DNA from: Liolophura sinensis | Taxonomy: Eukaryota; Mollusca; Polyplacophora; Chitonida; Chitonidae | Direction of reading: 5' to 3' | Assembly: GCF_032854445.1 (NCBI RefSeq) | Contig: NC_088302.1 | Location: forward strand, 33,079,979 to 33,143,978 | Length of the DNA: 64,000 nt | Shown: positions 47,331-59,214 of the stretch, piece by piece | Numbering within the stretch: position 1 is the stretch's first letter | How the letters are laid out: each line of letters opens with the position of its first letter | Translations under genes and position numbers: made by a program | Notes under the pieces: generated by a model | Database searches by the model: none | Told to the model about the DNA's origin: nothing | What the model saw: the letters and a program-made list of their open reading frames with translations, nothing else

Positions 47331-49065
47331 GCTGCTGTTATACTTTGTCTTTGGAGAGCTCCATTGGCTGAAGAGCTTGGATAAAAATATAGATATAAAA
47401 TATAACTTTTGATATCATTATGAGTTAATACGCTTTCGAACAACAGAACCCAGACGTTTAACTCGAATTACTTTAGGGAGAAGATTCCTTATGTTTCGAT
47501 GCTGCATGGTTACACAGGATTGGCTGCGTTTGTAGGTCAAGATGGATTTTCGAAATCTGGATAGATACGGTGTGTCTGTTTAGCATAAACATGAAAAACG
47601 CCATCGTGAGTTAACAATTCCTGAGAGCAAAGTTCTACTTAGTAAACTAAATTACTCATTCATAATTAGAAGCCAATAATCTTCTGATATGGAATACTAT
47701 CGCCAGCCACTAAAAACTTGAATAAACTACGATGTGCTTGACACATGAATGTCACAGGTGCGCGCCTCATGTTAAAGCATTGTAACCCTTTGCTGTCACT
47801 CACAATTTGAGCAAATTTCGTTCTTTTTATATGAGTTTTGTGCATGACACCTAATATTTTGCACGGAACCGAGCATAGTTTTAAATAGAAAACAAACGAA
47901 GTAGAACTAAGCTAAGTGCTCTGTTGTAACAGTGACTTGAATGTTGTGGAAGGAGCACAAAAATCTCCACGTGGTTTTGTTTGCCTTTTAAGCATTGTTC
48001 TGCGCATGCTTTCTGCTGCACATTGGAAACCCTTTGTTGACTTTATTTGACAGGTGTCCCGCTTTGCTGTAGCATGGATATGTAAGCATACTCTACAAAT
48101 ATGCTCTGGTATTATCCAGAGATGTCGTAAACATAAGTGAATACTTCAAAACACCAATCAAATAAATCAACAGAGTAAGTACAATATACAGTCAAGATGA
48201 CGTGGTTTGTTTTAGTAACCTCTTCTTTGTACTTGTAATCAACTCCTGAGAGATGTAACCCGTTACAGCGTCGTTTGCATTTTCATTGACCCTGAAAATG
48301 GTGCACGTTGATATTCGCATGTAACCCAGCTGAAACATAACTCTCCTGGTTTCCATTGATCCTCCTACGGGAACCAGTATCGATTTCGATTCTAGTTTTG
48401 TTTGTGTAACTACTTCTACAAAGCCTTACAAACTTAAAGATTCTGACCCGACGTCAAATCGCATCAGCAAACCTTTCCGGTAAGCTTTTTTTTAATGTAA
48501 AAGAAACAAAGAGAGGTTTGCGCAATCACGTCCCAAGCCGTTTTTGTTGAGCTTGTGAAACATCGTGGGCGAAGTGATGTTCGGCAACTGATTCTCTACG
48601 GTTTTAACCTTAATGCCAACTGTGTAATTCTCTCGCATGCCCTATCATTCCCTTTCTTGGAGGCAGATTCACGTCCACAAGCCAAAGATCATTCATCGAA
48701 AACGTCATGATTTTCTATTTATAAATATTACAGCAGCAGATAAGAAAAGCTCTATAAATAATGGACCCTGGAGAAGAGATTAATATTGTCTGTAGGACAC
48801 TGCTTGGTAAATAACAACCTGACACAGTTTACCTGCCCCGCAATATAGTATTTTATAGGCAGTGTTCCGAAAAATTCGAAAATATATAAACAGATTTACA
48901 AGAAATAAGTGCCATTCGACGGTAATACCCAAACATGCAGAAGTGTGCCAGAGAGGTTTTCAGTCAGAGGAAAAAGGTGTCCAGCGAACGAAAAGAAAAG
49001 AGAAAAGGATAAGCACCACCGTGTTGTAAACGGTCACACATAAACGGTGAAAACCGGAATAAAAC
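47331..49065. other. no gene seen
   Basis: Contains a SINE tail relic at 48132-48170 (CACCAATCAAATAAATCAAC). No ORF of note. Confidence 0.5.
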
Positions 49066-49069
49066 ATGC

Positions 49070-49640
49070 GTACGCCGAGCAGAATGTGGATTTTAAAGTT
49101 TAAAACGCTTGTACATACAGGCTAGTAAATCTGTGACGTAATCAGTATAAACGTTTAACATCTACTGTAGATAAAACTGCTGATGTCTACAGAGCTTCAT
49201 TGTTTCAATATAACAAATAAAACACAGAGAGTAAAAACCAGAGTCACGACGAGAGGGTGATACGCAAATTGTCACACGTAACTGGTGAAATACACTCTCT
49301 TCTCAATTTATCTCAGGTATAGGGTTTCATTCTAACTGGTCATGTAAAATTAGCACCATACGCACTTCCTACATCATGTCTTAAGTAGATTTAGGTAAGA
49401 AAAATGCCGTAATGTGAATTGCAATTTATTAGACGCCACTGGTCTAGAAACGCTCAAAATGTTGTGCTGTCTTCGTTGAAAAACCATAGCTTTTCTGGTT
49501 GTAACACTCTCGTCATCATATGGCTGAAATACTGCCAGTGTGGCGTTTATCTGTGAATAAACGTTTGAAAAATAGACCGGTTTACCGTCCATAAGACCTG
49601 ATCCATTTGAGGCTTCAAAGTGACTTTCGAAAATTGCACG
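49070..49640 (+). repeat. dispersed repeat family B, long copy 1
   Basis: Aligns with 59215-59725: TACGCCGAGCA, TTTAAAGTTTAAAACGCTTG, GTCACACGTAACTGGTGAAA, ATTTATTAGACGCCACTGGT and GGCTGAAATACTGCCAGTGT in the same order. Confidence 0.72.
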
Positions 49641-49683
49641 CTTTAAAGACTGAAGCAATTGCTGATCTATTTATCTAGTAGAT

Positions 49684-50035
49684 ATTTATTTCGTTGCCTT
49701 TTGAATGCCACACTGAAGAATAATTACATAAAACAAGATGGCGGCCAGTTTCATCGGTGGGGGACATCGAACTGTCCGGTATAAGCCATCCACCTTTGGC
49801 AAATTACTGAATAACTTCCCACATTAGAGGCACAGGTGTGTACAACATAGACAACTAACCACAATGAAGGTTAGATAGCGCAAACGGCCACTCTGGCATC
49901 GTCGACCACTTATTGTCTCCCTCACGCAGTGATACTGAGGAGAATCTACAAATCTCCTGTCCAAGGCCGGGTTTGAACTCACACCACATGGAACCTAGCG
50001 GCTGAAAGACACTTGCCGACATGAATTTTGTTAGA
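49684..50035 (-). mobile_element. tRNA-derived SINE, divergent subfamily with longer linker
   Basis: Tail side TATTTATTTCGTTGCCTTTT, body AAGATGGCGGCCAGTTTCAT, and on the minus strand GTGTGAGTTCAAACCCGGCC as B box. The linker is about 90 bp longer than in the copy at 51127. Confidence 0.6.
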
Positions 50036-50084
50036 GACATTATGTCTGGAGAAGAGGAAAAATGTTAATCTTTACCTGACAAAC

Positions 50085-50160
50085 CTCTTGATCCAGTGCA
50101 AGATAGATTCGAACCTGGGACCTCATTGGTCTGGCATCAATAAGCTATATAGAGACTAAC
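50085..50160 (-). mobile_element. tRNA-like relic
   Basis: Minus strand GAGGTCCCAGGTTCGAATCT gives a near-consensus B box (GGTTCGAATCT). No paired acceptor stem is seen. It lies next to the SINE at 49684. Confidence 0.5.
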
Positions 50161-50187
50161 CTTTAGTATGTCGTCAAAGCCCCATTT

Positions 50188-50316
50188 AAAACTCGACGTT
50201 GCGTTTCAAAACACCATGTTCGGTTTTAAATGGGTCGTTAACATGCAAAAACTCGACGCACAAAGTGGACGTAAACTTTTGAAACTCGACGTCTAGTTTC
50301 GGGAGCGTCGAGTTTT
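50188..50316. mobile_element. small inverted-repeat element built on AAAACTCGACG
   Basis: AAAACTCGACG at 50188-50198 is inverted at 50306-50316 (CGTCGAGTTTT). Two further direct AACTCGACG copies sit near 50251 and 50282. It may be a MITE or an unusual short repeat cluster. Confidence 0.4.
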
Positions 50317-51117
50317 ATTTGGTTGATAGAAGTGCTTTTTCGCGGCACTAATACAGCACCATTGTTCTGACACATATATGTCTACTATTTTGTTTATCCC
50401 CCCCCCCAACCAATACATAACAGAAGATCGCCAAGTGTAGTACCATTCCGACTGCTGGCTTCTGTGTCTGTTGACCTTTCCCCTCGGTGGAATTCCAGTT
50501 TTTGTCATCCATTCCTATTGTTGTTCTCCAAGAGATGTACGGCCTGGATTTAATGAGGTTCTTTTGTCCTGGTCAGGGCTAAATCCACACACAAATCAAA
50601 CAACCTACTCTGGACTTCACCTGAACTCTTTGCGGTCAATGTCATCAGTTTTGTTTGGTGCATGCCCATATATACACTTCAAACGTTCAGATTATAGTCT
50701 GTGCTATTCGTTACTGATTTATTTCCTGAATGCCGAAAAAATACAGAAATGTAAATCCTTGATCCAGACTGGTGTATGGTTATACAGTATTCACATAATA
50801 TAAAAGCCTACAGCAAAGCGAAGATGAAAATTGTATCGAGCGATACAGTACACAGAGGCCGTATCATGGCTGATGGGTCAAAAATCATTGGGCGATTATG
50901 AACGAAGTCTCGTTTTTTCTGAAGCCATTGTTAGATCAAGTAAAATTTACCTTGCATGGTTTTAGTCGATCGGCACTAGTATGTCCCTTTGTATTGCTTT
51001 AAAGTGTTTATATATATTACATATAATGAAAAAAAAACATTTTTAGTAATTCTAGTCCAGTGACGTCAAGTAATATTGTAATTTTCATCTCTGCATATTT
51101 TCTTACATAATTTTGCT
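50317..51117. other. no gene seen
   Basis: A plus-strand frame at 50471-50803 (110 codons) begins with a non-ATG codon and has no motif. C homopolymer at 50399-50407. Confidence 0.4.
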
Positions 51118-51126
51118 CAAAATATG

Positions 51127-51391
51127 TTTGTTTATTTATTTGATTGGTGTTTTACGCCGTACTCAAGAATATTTCACTTATACGACGGCGGCCAGCATTA
51201 TGGTGGGTGGAAACCGAGCACAGCCCGGGGGAAACCCACGACCATCCGCAGGTTGCTGTCAGACATTCCCACTTAAGGCCGGAGAGGAAGCCAGCATGAG
51301 CTGGACTTGAACTCACAGCGACCTCATTGGTGAGAGGCTCCTGGGTCATTACGCTGCGCTAGCGCGCTAACCGACTGAGCCACGGAGGCCC
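51127..51391 (-). mobile_element. full-length tRNA-derived SINE with 9-bp target-site duplication
   Basis: CAAAATATG at 51118-51126 is repeated exactly at 51392-51400. On the minus strand the element starts GGGCCTCCGTGGCTCAGTCG (A box TGGCTCAGTCGG) and has B box GAGTTCAAGTCCAGC. It passes through GGTTTCCACCCACCATAATG and GTCGTATAAGTGAAATATTC, and ends in GGCGTAAAACACCAATCAAA plus an AAATAAATAA tail. This is the best reference copy in the window. The conserved central block suggests one of the named molluscan SINE superfamilies (Meta-, V- or Deu-type), which I cannot decide without a library. Confidence 0.95.
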
Positions 51392-51799
51392 CAAAATATG
51401 ATTCTATTGGGTGTGTAACGTGGTACCAGTTAAGCATTCACATGGACAGTTAAAATTAAAGCCCGAACTGAGGTAAAATTGAGAAGATGGTGTATTTCAA
51501 CGGCTACGCGTGACCATTTGCCAGTTGCATTCCTATATAAACTAGTATTCTGTGGACTAAGCATCACCGAGGCTTAGTCCCTGTGCACCATTCTGATGTT
51601 ATTTCATGATCCAGTCTGGTCAGGCCACATGGCCTGAAGTGATTTCATTTCTGAAAATATATTTTTCTGAAGGCCAATTCTTCAATGTAAAGGGATATCA
51701 TTAGTTTTATGGTATTTTTGTCCTACAAGTTGAGTTATGCCGAGTCAGTTTCTATAGGTGTCACTACCTTATGCTCCATTTTGCTAGGAGGAGAGCTGT

Positions 51800-51850
51800 T
51801 GCCGATTCCACAAAGCCATTTCCGACTTAAGTCATTATTTGAGATGCGAT
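51800..51850. mobile_element. single MITE end, same family as 25993-26374
   Basis: GCCGATTCCACAAAGCCATT then TCCGACTTAAGTCA matches both ends of the 25993-26374 element. No partner end is found within about 1 kb. Confidence 0.55.
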
Positions 51851-52690
51851 TTTTAGAGCTTACATTTGGACCCTATAATTAGATATGTGACCATATTATA
51901 AAAGTTCAGACAAAAGTTTCAAAATCTAAGGGTAAATAATTAGTCCAAGATCCTTTGTTCTGCTTGTGACGTCACGCGGTCCATATCCCGTTCTTCATAT
52001 GAGCTTCTTCGGCGCAATTGCAGAACGCACTTAAAGGCGAAGAAAATTTAAATATCAAACATATACCATTGAAAAGAGTATGCTTTTCCTCGCAGGTGCA
52101 TGCCATTAAAAAATTCCAATATGTACCTCAAGTTGACAAACTATAAATAAAGTCAGCGCCACAATCCGCTTTGGGCGACTCCATTTTGCCTAAGAACTAG
52201 TCCTGAAGTCTTCTATGCTAGGAGACGAATTGCCGTCGGAAACCGCCGAAGTGCAGTTCGTACATTTCCGGTAGAACTCTTTTTCGCAGAAGGTAGCGAA
52301 CAGTGCAGTTCGTTTTCCGCTTGACGATCGGGAAACCGGAATGTTGGATGTAGATTCCGAGTTTACAGGAACAAGCCTGCGGTTTTAACGACATCCCACT
52401 GACTGAGAGGCAACACACCCCTAGCATAAATTACAGGGTGTTAAAGATGGAGGACGCGATGGACTCGGCGATTTACGCGAGCTTTGCCGTTTTCAGGCTT
52501 CACGTGTATGGCGAGGAAAAATCGCAAAATTATGCAGCAGGCACCAACAGATAGAAAAAATGTGCTCTTCTCAGCCTATAGTGTCATGTTTTTAGGTTGT
52601 GTTCTTTAAAATGTCACCAAAACAACTCAAATTCGTATTGATTTCTATGCCATATACCATTCCTGGTATGAACTGCCTGTTTTCCCCTTA
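51851..52690 (+). other. G/C-richer spacer with a short ORF
   Basis: 52447-52554 is a 35-codon ATG ORF in a good AAGATGG context, starting MEDAMDSAIYASFAVF. It has no splice donor before its TAG and no known motif. 51955-52430 has TGACGTCACGCGG and repeated GTGCAGTTCGT wording, which could be repeat-derived or promoter-like. Confidence 0.2.
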
Positions 52691-52695
52691 TTAGA

Positions 52696-52769
52696 ACGCT
52701 GACCTCCGTCGTATAAGTGAAATATTCTTGAGCACGGCGTAAAACATCAATCCAATAAATAAATAAATC
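52696..52769 (+). mobile_element. SINE 3' fragment
   Basis: CGTCGTATAAGTGAAATATT, CTTGAGCACGGCGTAAAACA and an AATAAATAAATAAAT tail. Truncated at the 5' side. Confidence 0.85.
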
Positions 52770-53796
52770 CCGGTATGAATATGTCTAATAATAGCGAACT
52801 TGTCATTAATGGAATTTTCACTGAAGTAGTGCTTTAAAGCAAATTCTGTAACTTTCTTCGCCTTCAACACGGAACCTATCCTGAAAACAAGCGTGTATAT
52901 AAATCCACACAAGACAGAGGTGACACACGTTTTATTACAGACAGCTTTGTTTGTTATTATTTTGTATTTATTCAGAAGAATAAAAGTAACATATACAAAG
53001 AATTCAACAACCCACTTGTTCGGGGACCACAACGTGGTATCACAAGAGATATTAACATTTATATCGGAGAAAAAAAGAACACAGATTTGCAGCTGTTGAT
53101 CGTTCATGGGTGAATCCAGGTGAAAGATAACGAAGTGACTGATATATTTTTACGTTAACAGACAGGACAGTAATGAATGGGGTAAACCATAGCGATAGCG
53201 TCAAATGACCATAGAACAATGCAGCTGCCTGAAACTTCAGGAATTTTTCCACACTTTGCTCATACTTTGTATTCATACATAAGAGAGATTATAGGACCTC
53301 CAACAATGGTGTCAGATTTATCAAACGAAAGCGGAACAAATGTGTTTTTGACTCTGGTTTAGTGAATTTTATTGTGTCACAACTGCAGATTCTGTTTATC
53401 CTACAAATGCGTCCTCAGAGAAAATCGCAATAGCAGAATAACATATACGCCACACAAAGTTCATCTTTCATCTTTAGAATTGTCTTTAATGACACAAGTT
53501 CGGCTCCATAATGTGTATGTGGGATTTAGATATTGTCATCTACACATAATTAAAGCGGAGTACCTGATAATTGATTTCAACAGTTTTACGAACATGTTTT
53601 TCAGTCGAAGGAGTCATGGGAAAAAATCAGCGACAACACGACTGCATAGCTTACACCGTCACTGCACGTCAATAAATGCGGCTATACATACCTGACAAGA
53701 ACATTCAAATACAATATCATTGTTACGTAACAAGATTTGAAAACTGAAAGTGGAATCTTCAAAGTATCAATGCAGTTTCCTCTCACCAAAACCTTG

Positions 53797-53885
53797 ACCG
53801 CCGAAGTATAAGTGAAATATTCTTGAGTACGGCTTGAAGCACCAATCAAATAAATAAATAAATAAATATATAAATAAATAAATGA
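53797..53885 (+). mobile_element. SINE 3' fragment with long (AAAT)n tail
   Basis: CCGCCGAAGTATAAGTGAAA, TATTCTTGAGTACGG and a tail of about ten AAAT-type units. Confidence 0.85.
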
Positions 53886-53931
53886 AAGTATCTATGGCCA
53901 AAATCAGCAAATCGTTTGCACAGAATGCAAA

Positions 53932-54160
53932 CTTAGTGTTAACATCACGTAACCACATAATGCAGGTTACTACCCAGTTCCGAATTTACCCACTTTTGCA
54001 TACAACCTTATTGATGTTAGCAACTGGAATGAGAAGGGAGGACAACCTTAGTGTTAACATCACGTAACCACATAATTCAGGTTACTACCATGTTACGATT
54101 TTAATAACTTTTGAACATATTAATGATATCTAAACTGGACTAGCGGCAAAGCTTTAATGT
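53932..54160 (+). repeat. two-copy ~115-bp direct duplication
   Basis: CTTAGTGTTAACATCACGTA at 53932 recurs at 54047, followed in both by ACCACATAATKCAGGTTACT. The second halves have diverged. Confidence 0.75.
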
Positions 54161-54169
54161 CTCGTTGAT

Positions 54170-56272
54170 ACAATAATAACGCAGTTAAAACATAAATAAT
54201 TTACCGATTCATTTTTACATGCATGTTGATGTTGATGGAATGAGACGGGGGCGACGGAGATAGTGATCGCGCCTTTAAGTCACATAATGCTATAAGTAAG
54301 GCTGGAACTGAAAATACAAGGTACAAGATACTTTCGGCTTTACGATACCGTTTTAACAAGCTTAATAAGCTTACTAACCACTTTAGTTAAACATTATCAA
54401 GCCATATGTAAAATCACATGGCACCATACTTAATTTTGTGATTAATTCCATGTCACTGGTACATGTGGAACTACATGTACCCATTTAGTGCAGAAATCCA
54501 TGCATTTTAAAACCTTAATGGTAAACAAAACAGGCACTTAGTGTGAAGAAAATGAAACTGTGTGAATCAAGTGATTCGAGAATTTGCCGTTAAATGTATA
54601 ATAAAATTTAGCACTTCAAAGATCCTTTGGCTTAAACAAATCACAGTCACGTTGCAATAATCCAAGGTTACTGCGAGAGGGCAATATTTACTCACATTAC
54701 CCTATAGCCATGAGCTAAATTGAGTTCAGATACCATAAATAAACCTCTGTAATGTCATTTACTAATAGTGAAAAAAGGCGATGTCGTGTGTAAGGAAATT
54801 AACAGCCACAGCCTCGGGGAGAGATTATAATACGAAAGCTTGAAGCGTTAATTTGGAATAAAAGTTCGAACACGACACAGACATATGGACGTCTGCGAAA
54901 GGAATAGCCAAATACAAAACCATTGCTTAGATGAAACAACACAGAAATTGTATCGGTTACAGCGGATTTCACAACTGATGTACAGATATTTGAAAATAAA
55001 AAAAAGAGAGGCGGGCTTAAATTATATTACTATTAAATTGCTGTTGTTTGGTTATGAACCGGATATTCCTTGCTCTGATCTTGCGCATGACATTCAACAG
55101 CAAGATTGTTAAAAGCATTAGAACCTCCAAAATAAAACCAAACCTCCTGTCAATACACTGCTTTCAGATTAATACGACAGATGCTGAGAATTCTACCCGC
55201 TGTTAAACAGTACAATATCAGTTAACTGTAAATAAAGTCTTCACCTAGTACATGGACACCCAGTATTCAACGACATTTGAGGCACTCCAGTGTGTCTTCC
55301 AGCATGATTACACAGCAGATTCTGAGATTACACATTTGTTCAAGTAACAGGAGAACAGATTAAGGTAGCCCACTCAAGGCAGTGGCGTTTAGCTTAGTCA
55401 TACTGTGTAAGTATAAACAGAAGGTTAACATTAAAGACGTTAAAGTAGATTTAATGTATAGCAGTGCCACCGTAGAAGCAGAATAGGGGAGTTTTCGAGT
55501 TCGGACCTTTTTATCGATGGAGGTAGAAAAAGTCCAACTGTATGATGTGACCTGACAAAAGGCAACTATTTTTGATCACATTCATTATAACATGAGCGTC
55601 TGAAACATGTGCCGTAAAAAGGAGAAAGAAGCGTCATTTGTACCTTTCGAAAAGGGTAAGGAGGGTGATCAGTAAATTGATGTCAACAAAGGTTGCCAAG
55701 TCACATGACACTGTAGGACTGTTTTTACGTTTGCCGGCAAAAGAGTTCCAACTCGAAACTCCTGGATTAAAAGATGCACTGCATTTAAAAAAGAAAGAAG
55801 GAAAAAAAACAAGGCATATCCGTCAATGTGTCGAAATTCCCTTAGCAACTTTCGAAGGACATGCCTTTGTACATGTAGTCCTAATTTTCTGACTATAGCT
55901 TACAGCAGATGTAATGATACGCCTAACGACAGGCTGCAACTCTAGTCAAAGTCGCTCCATTTGCAGTGATTAAGAGTTTACATGTGTCTGACGGAGTACA
56001 AGGCCACAGCTTAAGTGAAAGCGCAAACGGACATGAGATGTCGAACAATCAGTATTGTTTAAAATTGACTTACCATGCAAACAGAAGATCGTAGACGAGG
56101 AGAGAAGGGTTATAACTGTTTGAACGTTGGATAAACGGGAGGGTAAAGTAGGTAAATTAGGTTTAATATGAAAACTCTTAATCATTTCGACATGCGCCGA
56201 TTCCGGACTATCACACTGTCTGCTGTATAAGTTCTAGACAGAAAAATTCGGACTATTGTGCATGATGGGACC
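54170..56272. other. no gene seen; may hold the 3' UTR of the C2-domain gene
   Basis: Frames at 54885-55112 and 55638-55892 have no recognised domain. The gene ending at 56273 would extend its 3' UTR leftwards here. No clear polyadenylation signal close to the stop was found. Confidence 0.4.
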
Positions 56273-56601
56273 TTATGCATCTTCTTCGTTTTCCATCAAA
56301 TAATGCCACATGGTAATTTCCTGTCCTGGATTTCTGTAACGCTTCATTCCATTGGTCCACTTCAGTCTCTTCTGTTGATCCGTAACCCAATCGGACTTGA
56401 CCAATGACGTCATCGTTTCGAATGCGATCATGGTCAAACAGAGTCAGTGTAATTGCAGTGTAATTGATGTCCTCTATTTTCGGTGAAATAAGGAAAGAAA
56501 AACTTCCTTGAACATTGGCTGTGTCGTTTTCTTTCTTATCCTTGTTTGCTTTTTCATGTCAGCTTTGCCCGGCAGGGACACGTGGACTTTGACATACGGG
56601 T
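56273..56601 (-). pseudogene. synaptotagmin-type C2B domain, terminal exon with two frameshifts
   Basis: Acceptor TTCTAATTTTAG precedes position 56601, and the first two bases complete the Asp codon left by the upstream exon, giving D-PYVKV. This frame continues through LPGK and KKQTRIRKKTTQPMFKEV. At the A5 run 56498-56502 (T5 on the coding strand) the reading must shift: the next frame gives SFLISP, TLFDHDRIRNDDVIGQVRL and GYGSTEE. Between about 56345 and 56385 it must shift back, giving RNPGQEITMWHYL and ENEEDA before TAA (56273-56275). DPYVKV, a Tyr-Asp-like FDHD, VIGQ, GYxST and a final WHxL are hallmarks of synaptotagmin C2B, a Ca2+/phospholipid-binding domain of membrane-trafficking proteins. 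The two shifts cancel, so the exon length is unchanged. This suggests base-calling errors or a recent pseudogene. The acidic residues usual for Ca2+ binding are only partly evident. Subfamily not assigned. Confidence 0.72.
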
Positions 56602-56802
56602 CTAAAATTAGAAATGAATAAAACTGTCATTCAACTCACAATTAATAACGCGACTGTGACAGTTTGAAACATAGTGTAAATATATTTCACTAAGTCTTTA
56701 GAGTAATACTTACTCCATATTCTGCGAATGTACATATGACCAATATGTTTGTAAATACTACACGACTTTCACTATGTCCTTCGCGCCTCAAATTCCAATA
56801 GC

Positions 56803-57062
56803 GTTTGTTTATTTATTTATTTATTTGTGTTTTACGCCGTACACAAGTATATTTCACATATGCGATGGGAAACAGCATTACCGCGGACGAGTCCGGACAC
56901 AGTTCGGGGGATGTACACGAACATCCGCAGTTTTCTGACAGACCATCCTACACATGATTGGAGAGAAAGTCGTCATGCGGTGGACTTGAACTCACAGCAA
57001 TCGCACTGGCGAAAAGCTTTTGGGTCGTTGTGCTGCGCTAGCATGTTAACCACCAGCCTCAA
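56803..57062 (-). mobile_element. tRNA-derived SINE in the intron of the C2-domain gene
   Basis: Tail TTTATTTATTTATTTATTTG, then TGTTTTACGCCGTACACAAG, and on the minus strand GTGAGTTCAAGTCCACCGC as B box. The body is strongly substituted (CGGACACAGTTCGGGGGATG). Confidence 0.82.
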
Positions 57063-57460
57063 CTAGTTATATTTATCAATGCAAATTTTGCTGGAATGCA
57101 GTTGTCGCTTTATGATGTGTTTCAAATTGCCACACTCGCGTTATTCATATTGGGTTTAGTGAAAGCACTCCATACTGGAACTTAAAACTAATGACGCTAA
57201 TAACACATTTAGAATGTATTAATGTGTATCTGTATGTGATCTATCATGAATATTTACCACAAGTGGAAATAATATGGCGCTCGTTATATTTAGCCAAAAA
57301 TTAGCTTTCCACCTATATGTAGCTTTATCGTATAAATATTTCAGTTCTGATCAGTACCATCAAAATCGTGTGCTTTTAAAGAATATGAAAACACTATTTC
57401 GCATATAAAAAACCCTTTTTCAACAACATATGACACCATGTATATTGTGCGTTGAAGACA

Positions 57461-57672
57461 TTTATTTGTTTAGTTGATAGAGATTCTTCGTCGTACCTAA
57501 GGATTTGTCTTTTACACGACGTAGGTCAGATTTATGGGTGGGGAAAACGGAATACCCCCACGTAAATCATCGAACATCTCCATGCACCTGATACATTTCT
57601 GACCTATAAAACCTATGAAACATCAGCGAGAATTGGATTCGAACCTACAACCTCGTAGGCGACGATGATAAT
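57461..57672 (-). mobile_element. diverged SINE in the intron of the C2-domain gene
   Basis: ATTTATTTGTTTAGTTGATA tail variant, TTCGTCGTACCTAAGGATTT, and minus-strand B box GTAGGTTCGAATCCAATTC, close to a tRNA consensus. The A box is lost. Confidence 0.6.
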
Positions 57673-57829
57673 GAGGATTTTGCTACATGTTACTGCGTAA
57701 TAATAAGCTGTGAGAGAACGGATATGGTTATTCACCCTGTTGGAATTGATAGTCGGAAAGATGCTATAATAAATATTGTTATCAAGTGGAAAATGGTACG
57801 GTTTTTATTCTGATATGAAGCAGCATTAC

Positions 57830-57944
57830 CTGGAGCACCAGTTATGTGATGTTTGGGCAGATCTTTGGCTTGGGAGAATCCGGGAATTTCCCAACGACCA
57901 GATTTAGGGTCAAAGGTTAACGACGACTGCAGGTATCCAAGTTC
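57830..57944 (-). CDS. synaptotagmin-type C2B domain, penultimate exon
   Basis: A 115-bp exon lies between acceptor CCTTTTTTTTCAG and donor CCAG|GTAATG on the minus strand. It reads 38 codons in phase 0 and leaves one base (G) that joins the next exon to make Asp. The peptide starts ELGYLQSSLTFDPKSG and continues RWEIPGFSQAKDLP, ending HHITGAP. In C2 domains this is the first beta strands (L..SL.FD...G) plus the A-K-D-L-P strand, ahead of the Asp-Pro-Tyr-Val-Lys of the following exon. The match in phase, strand, spacing and domain order makes this the best supported coding sequence in the window. The next exon lies 1228 bp downstream, with two SINEs in the intron. A C2A domain and membrane anchor expected of a full synaptotagmin were not found, and may be in exons I could not recognise or outside the window. 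Confidence 0.72.
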
Positions 57945-57947
57945 CTG

Positions 57948-59210
57948 AAAAAAAAGGAGAAAGTTAAGTATGATTAGTTTTCAATGATTGATCTGAATGG
58001 AAGAATGATTATGTCATGTCATTTATTGGTCTGAAGGCTTCTATTAAATAAAAAAAAATACCATATGCAATTTGTAATTAACTATATGTTACATCGTCCA
58101 AACATTTACATCGTCCAATCAAATGTGAGAAGGGTTAACCTCGAAGTCTGTCTGAGGAGAAATTGGGTCCCATTACTTTGCTTAATTGTTAGCAACAGAC
58201 ATACTCTTTTATCGCGGTTTTGATACAGAATGGCAGAACAAAGCTAAGAACTATTATAAACCAAATAAAAACTTAACTACGATTCTGAGACGCAGCTTCC
58301 GTAATAGGCGCACTAATCAAAATCTGTCATCTGCTTTTAAAATTCACGGTCGTGCACCTATCTCTTCGTTGTAATATGCTGTAAATTACTCTTTTGCTAC
58401 CATTTTCCACTCTGTAAGCATTAATACTCAATTTATACTTCAGTAAAGCTAGTGTAACGGAAAGTCCTGAATACGGTGAGCCACTTCAATGGAGCCAGAT
58501 CCATGCCACTCAGGAATCGCAAAATGGTCGAGGTGTAAATTAAGTCTTGCGTACAGCTTTGACTCAAAGCTAGCCAACAGCAAATCGATAAAGCAAATGT
58601 GGCAAGTTTTACGGTATAGTCTTTTTTTTACACAGCCAGCTGGTCAGGTGCAATTTGCTGTGATGAAAATCAATCCCGGTGCTTTTTTCAATTTTGTTAA
58701 TCTAATTTGACTGATTTCGACGTTCACAGTTCTCAGAAACCAGGGTCACCTCTCGCCTGAAATTGATTTTGTCTGAGATAACATGTCCCTGGCAAAAAGT
58801 AGATATACAGTAAGTGTGCAGGTAATGTGATTTCGCTATTATTCTAAGACAGTCTTTGTTCATGATTTGTACCAGCCCTTGCTGATACGTACATTATGGC
58901 CTGGACTCAGTCGAATATCCTACAAACATGCATTCTGGCCAGATCATGGTCCACTCCCTACTGATATCCTGACGCCAGATTATGCTCACGATTCGCCCAA
59001 TACGGGAATATCATCCTGCAACTCCGATCCGTATTTACCAGCTTTTAGGCTGGGTTTGTCACGAACCTATATTTACAGGAAATTCATCGTGCTTTCACTT
59101 AATGGAGACAGGTATTTTACCTGAACGACTACATTTCTCTCACAATCTATCTATTTTGGAGTCTATGGTATCGATGTTTGTAGCCGACAGCTTGGGACCT
59201 TTACCGACTT
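57948..59210. other. presumed intron; no exon recognised
   Basis: Plus-strand frames at 58489-58710 and 58867-59212 run against the C2 gene and lack splice support. 58867-59124 contains the string FWPDHGP by chance or as a relic. Confidence 0.4.
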
Positions 59211-59214
59211 AGAC

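Noticed and set aside
52691-53107. 138-codon minus-strand ORF
   Set aside because: Its C-terminal part is a translated SINE tail, and no domain is visible in the rest.
58867-59124. Plus-strand ORF containing FWPDHGP, reminiscent of the WPDHG motif of protein tyrosine phosphatases
   Set aside because: No other phosphatase motif (such as HCSAG) or splice support nearby; five residues alone are not enough.
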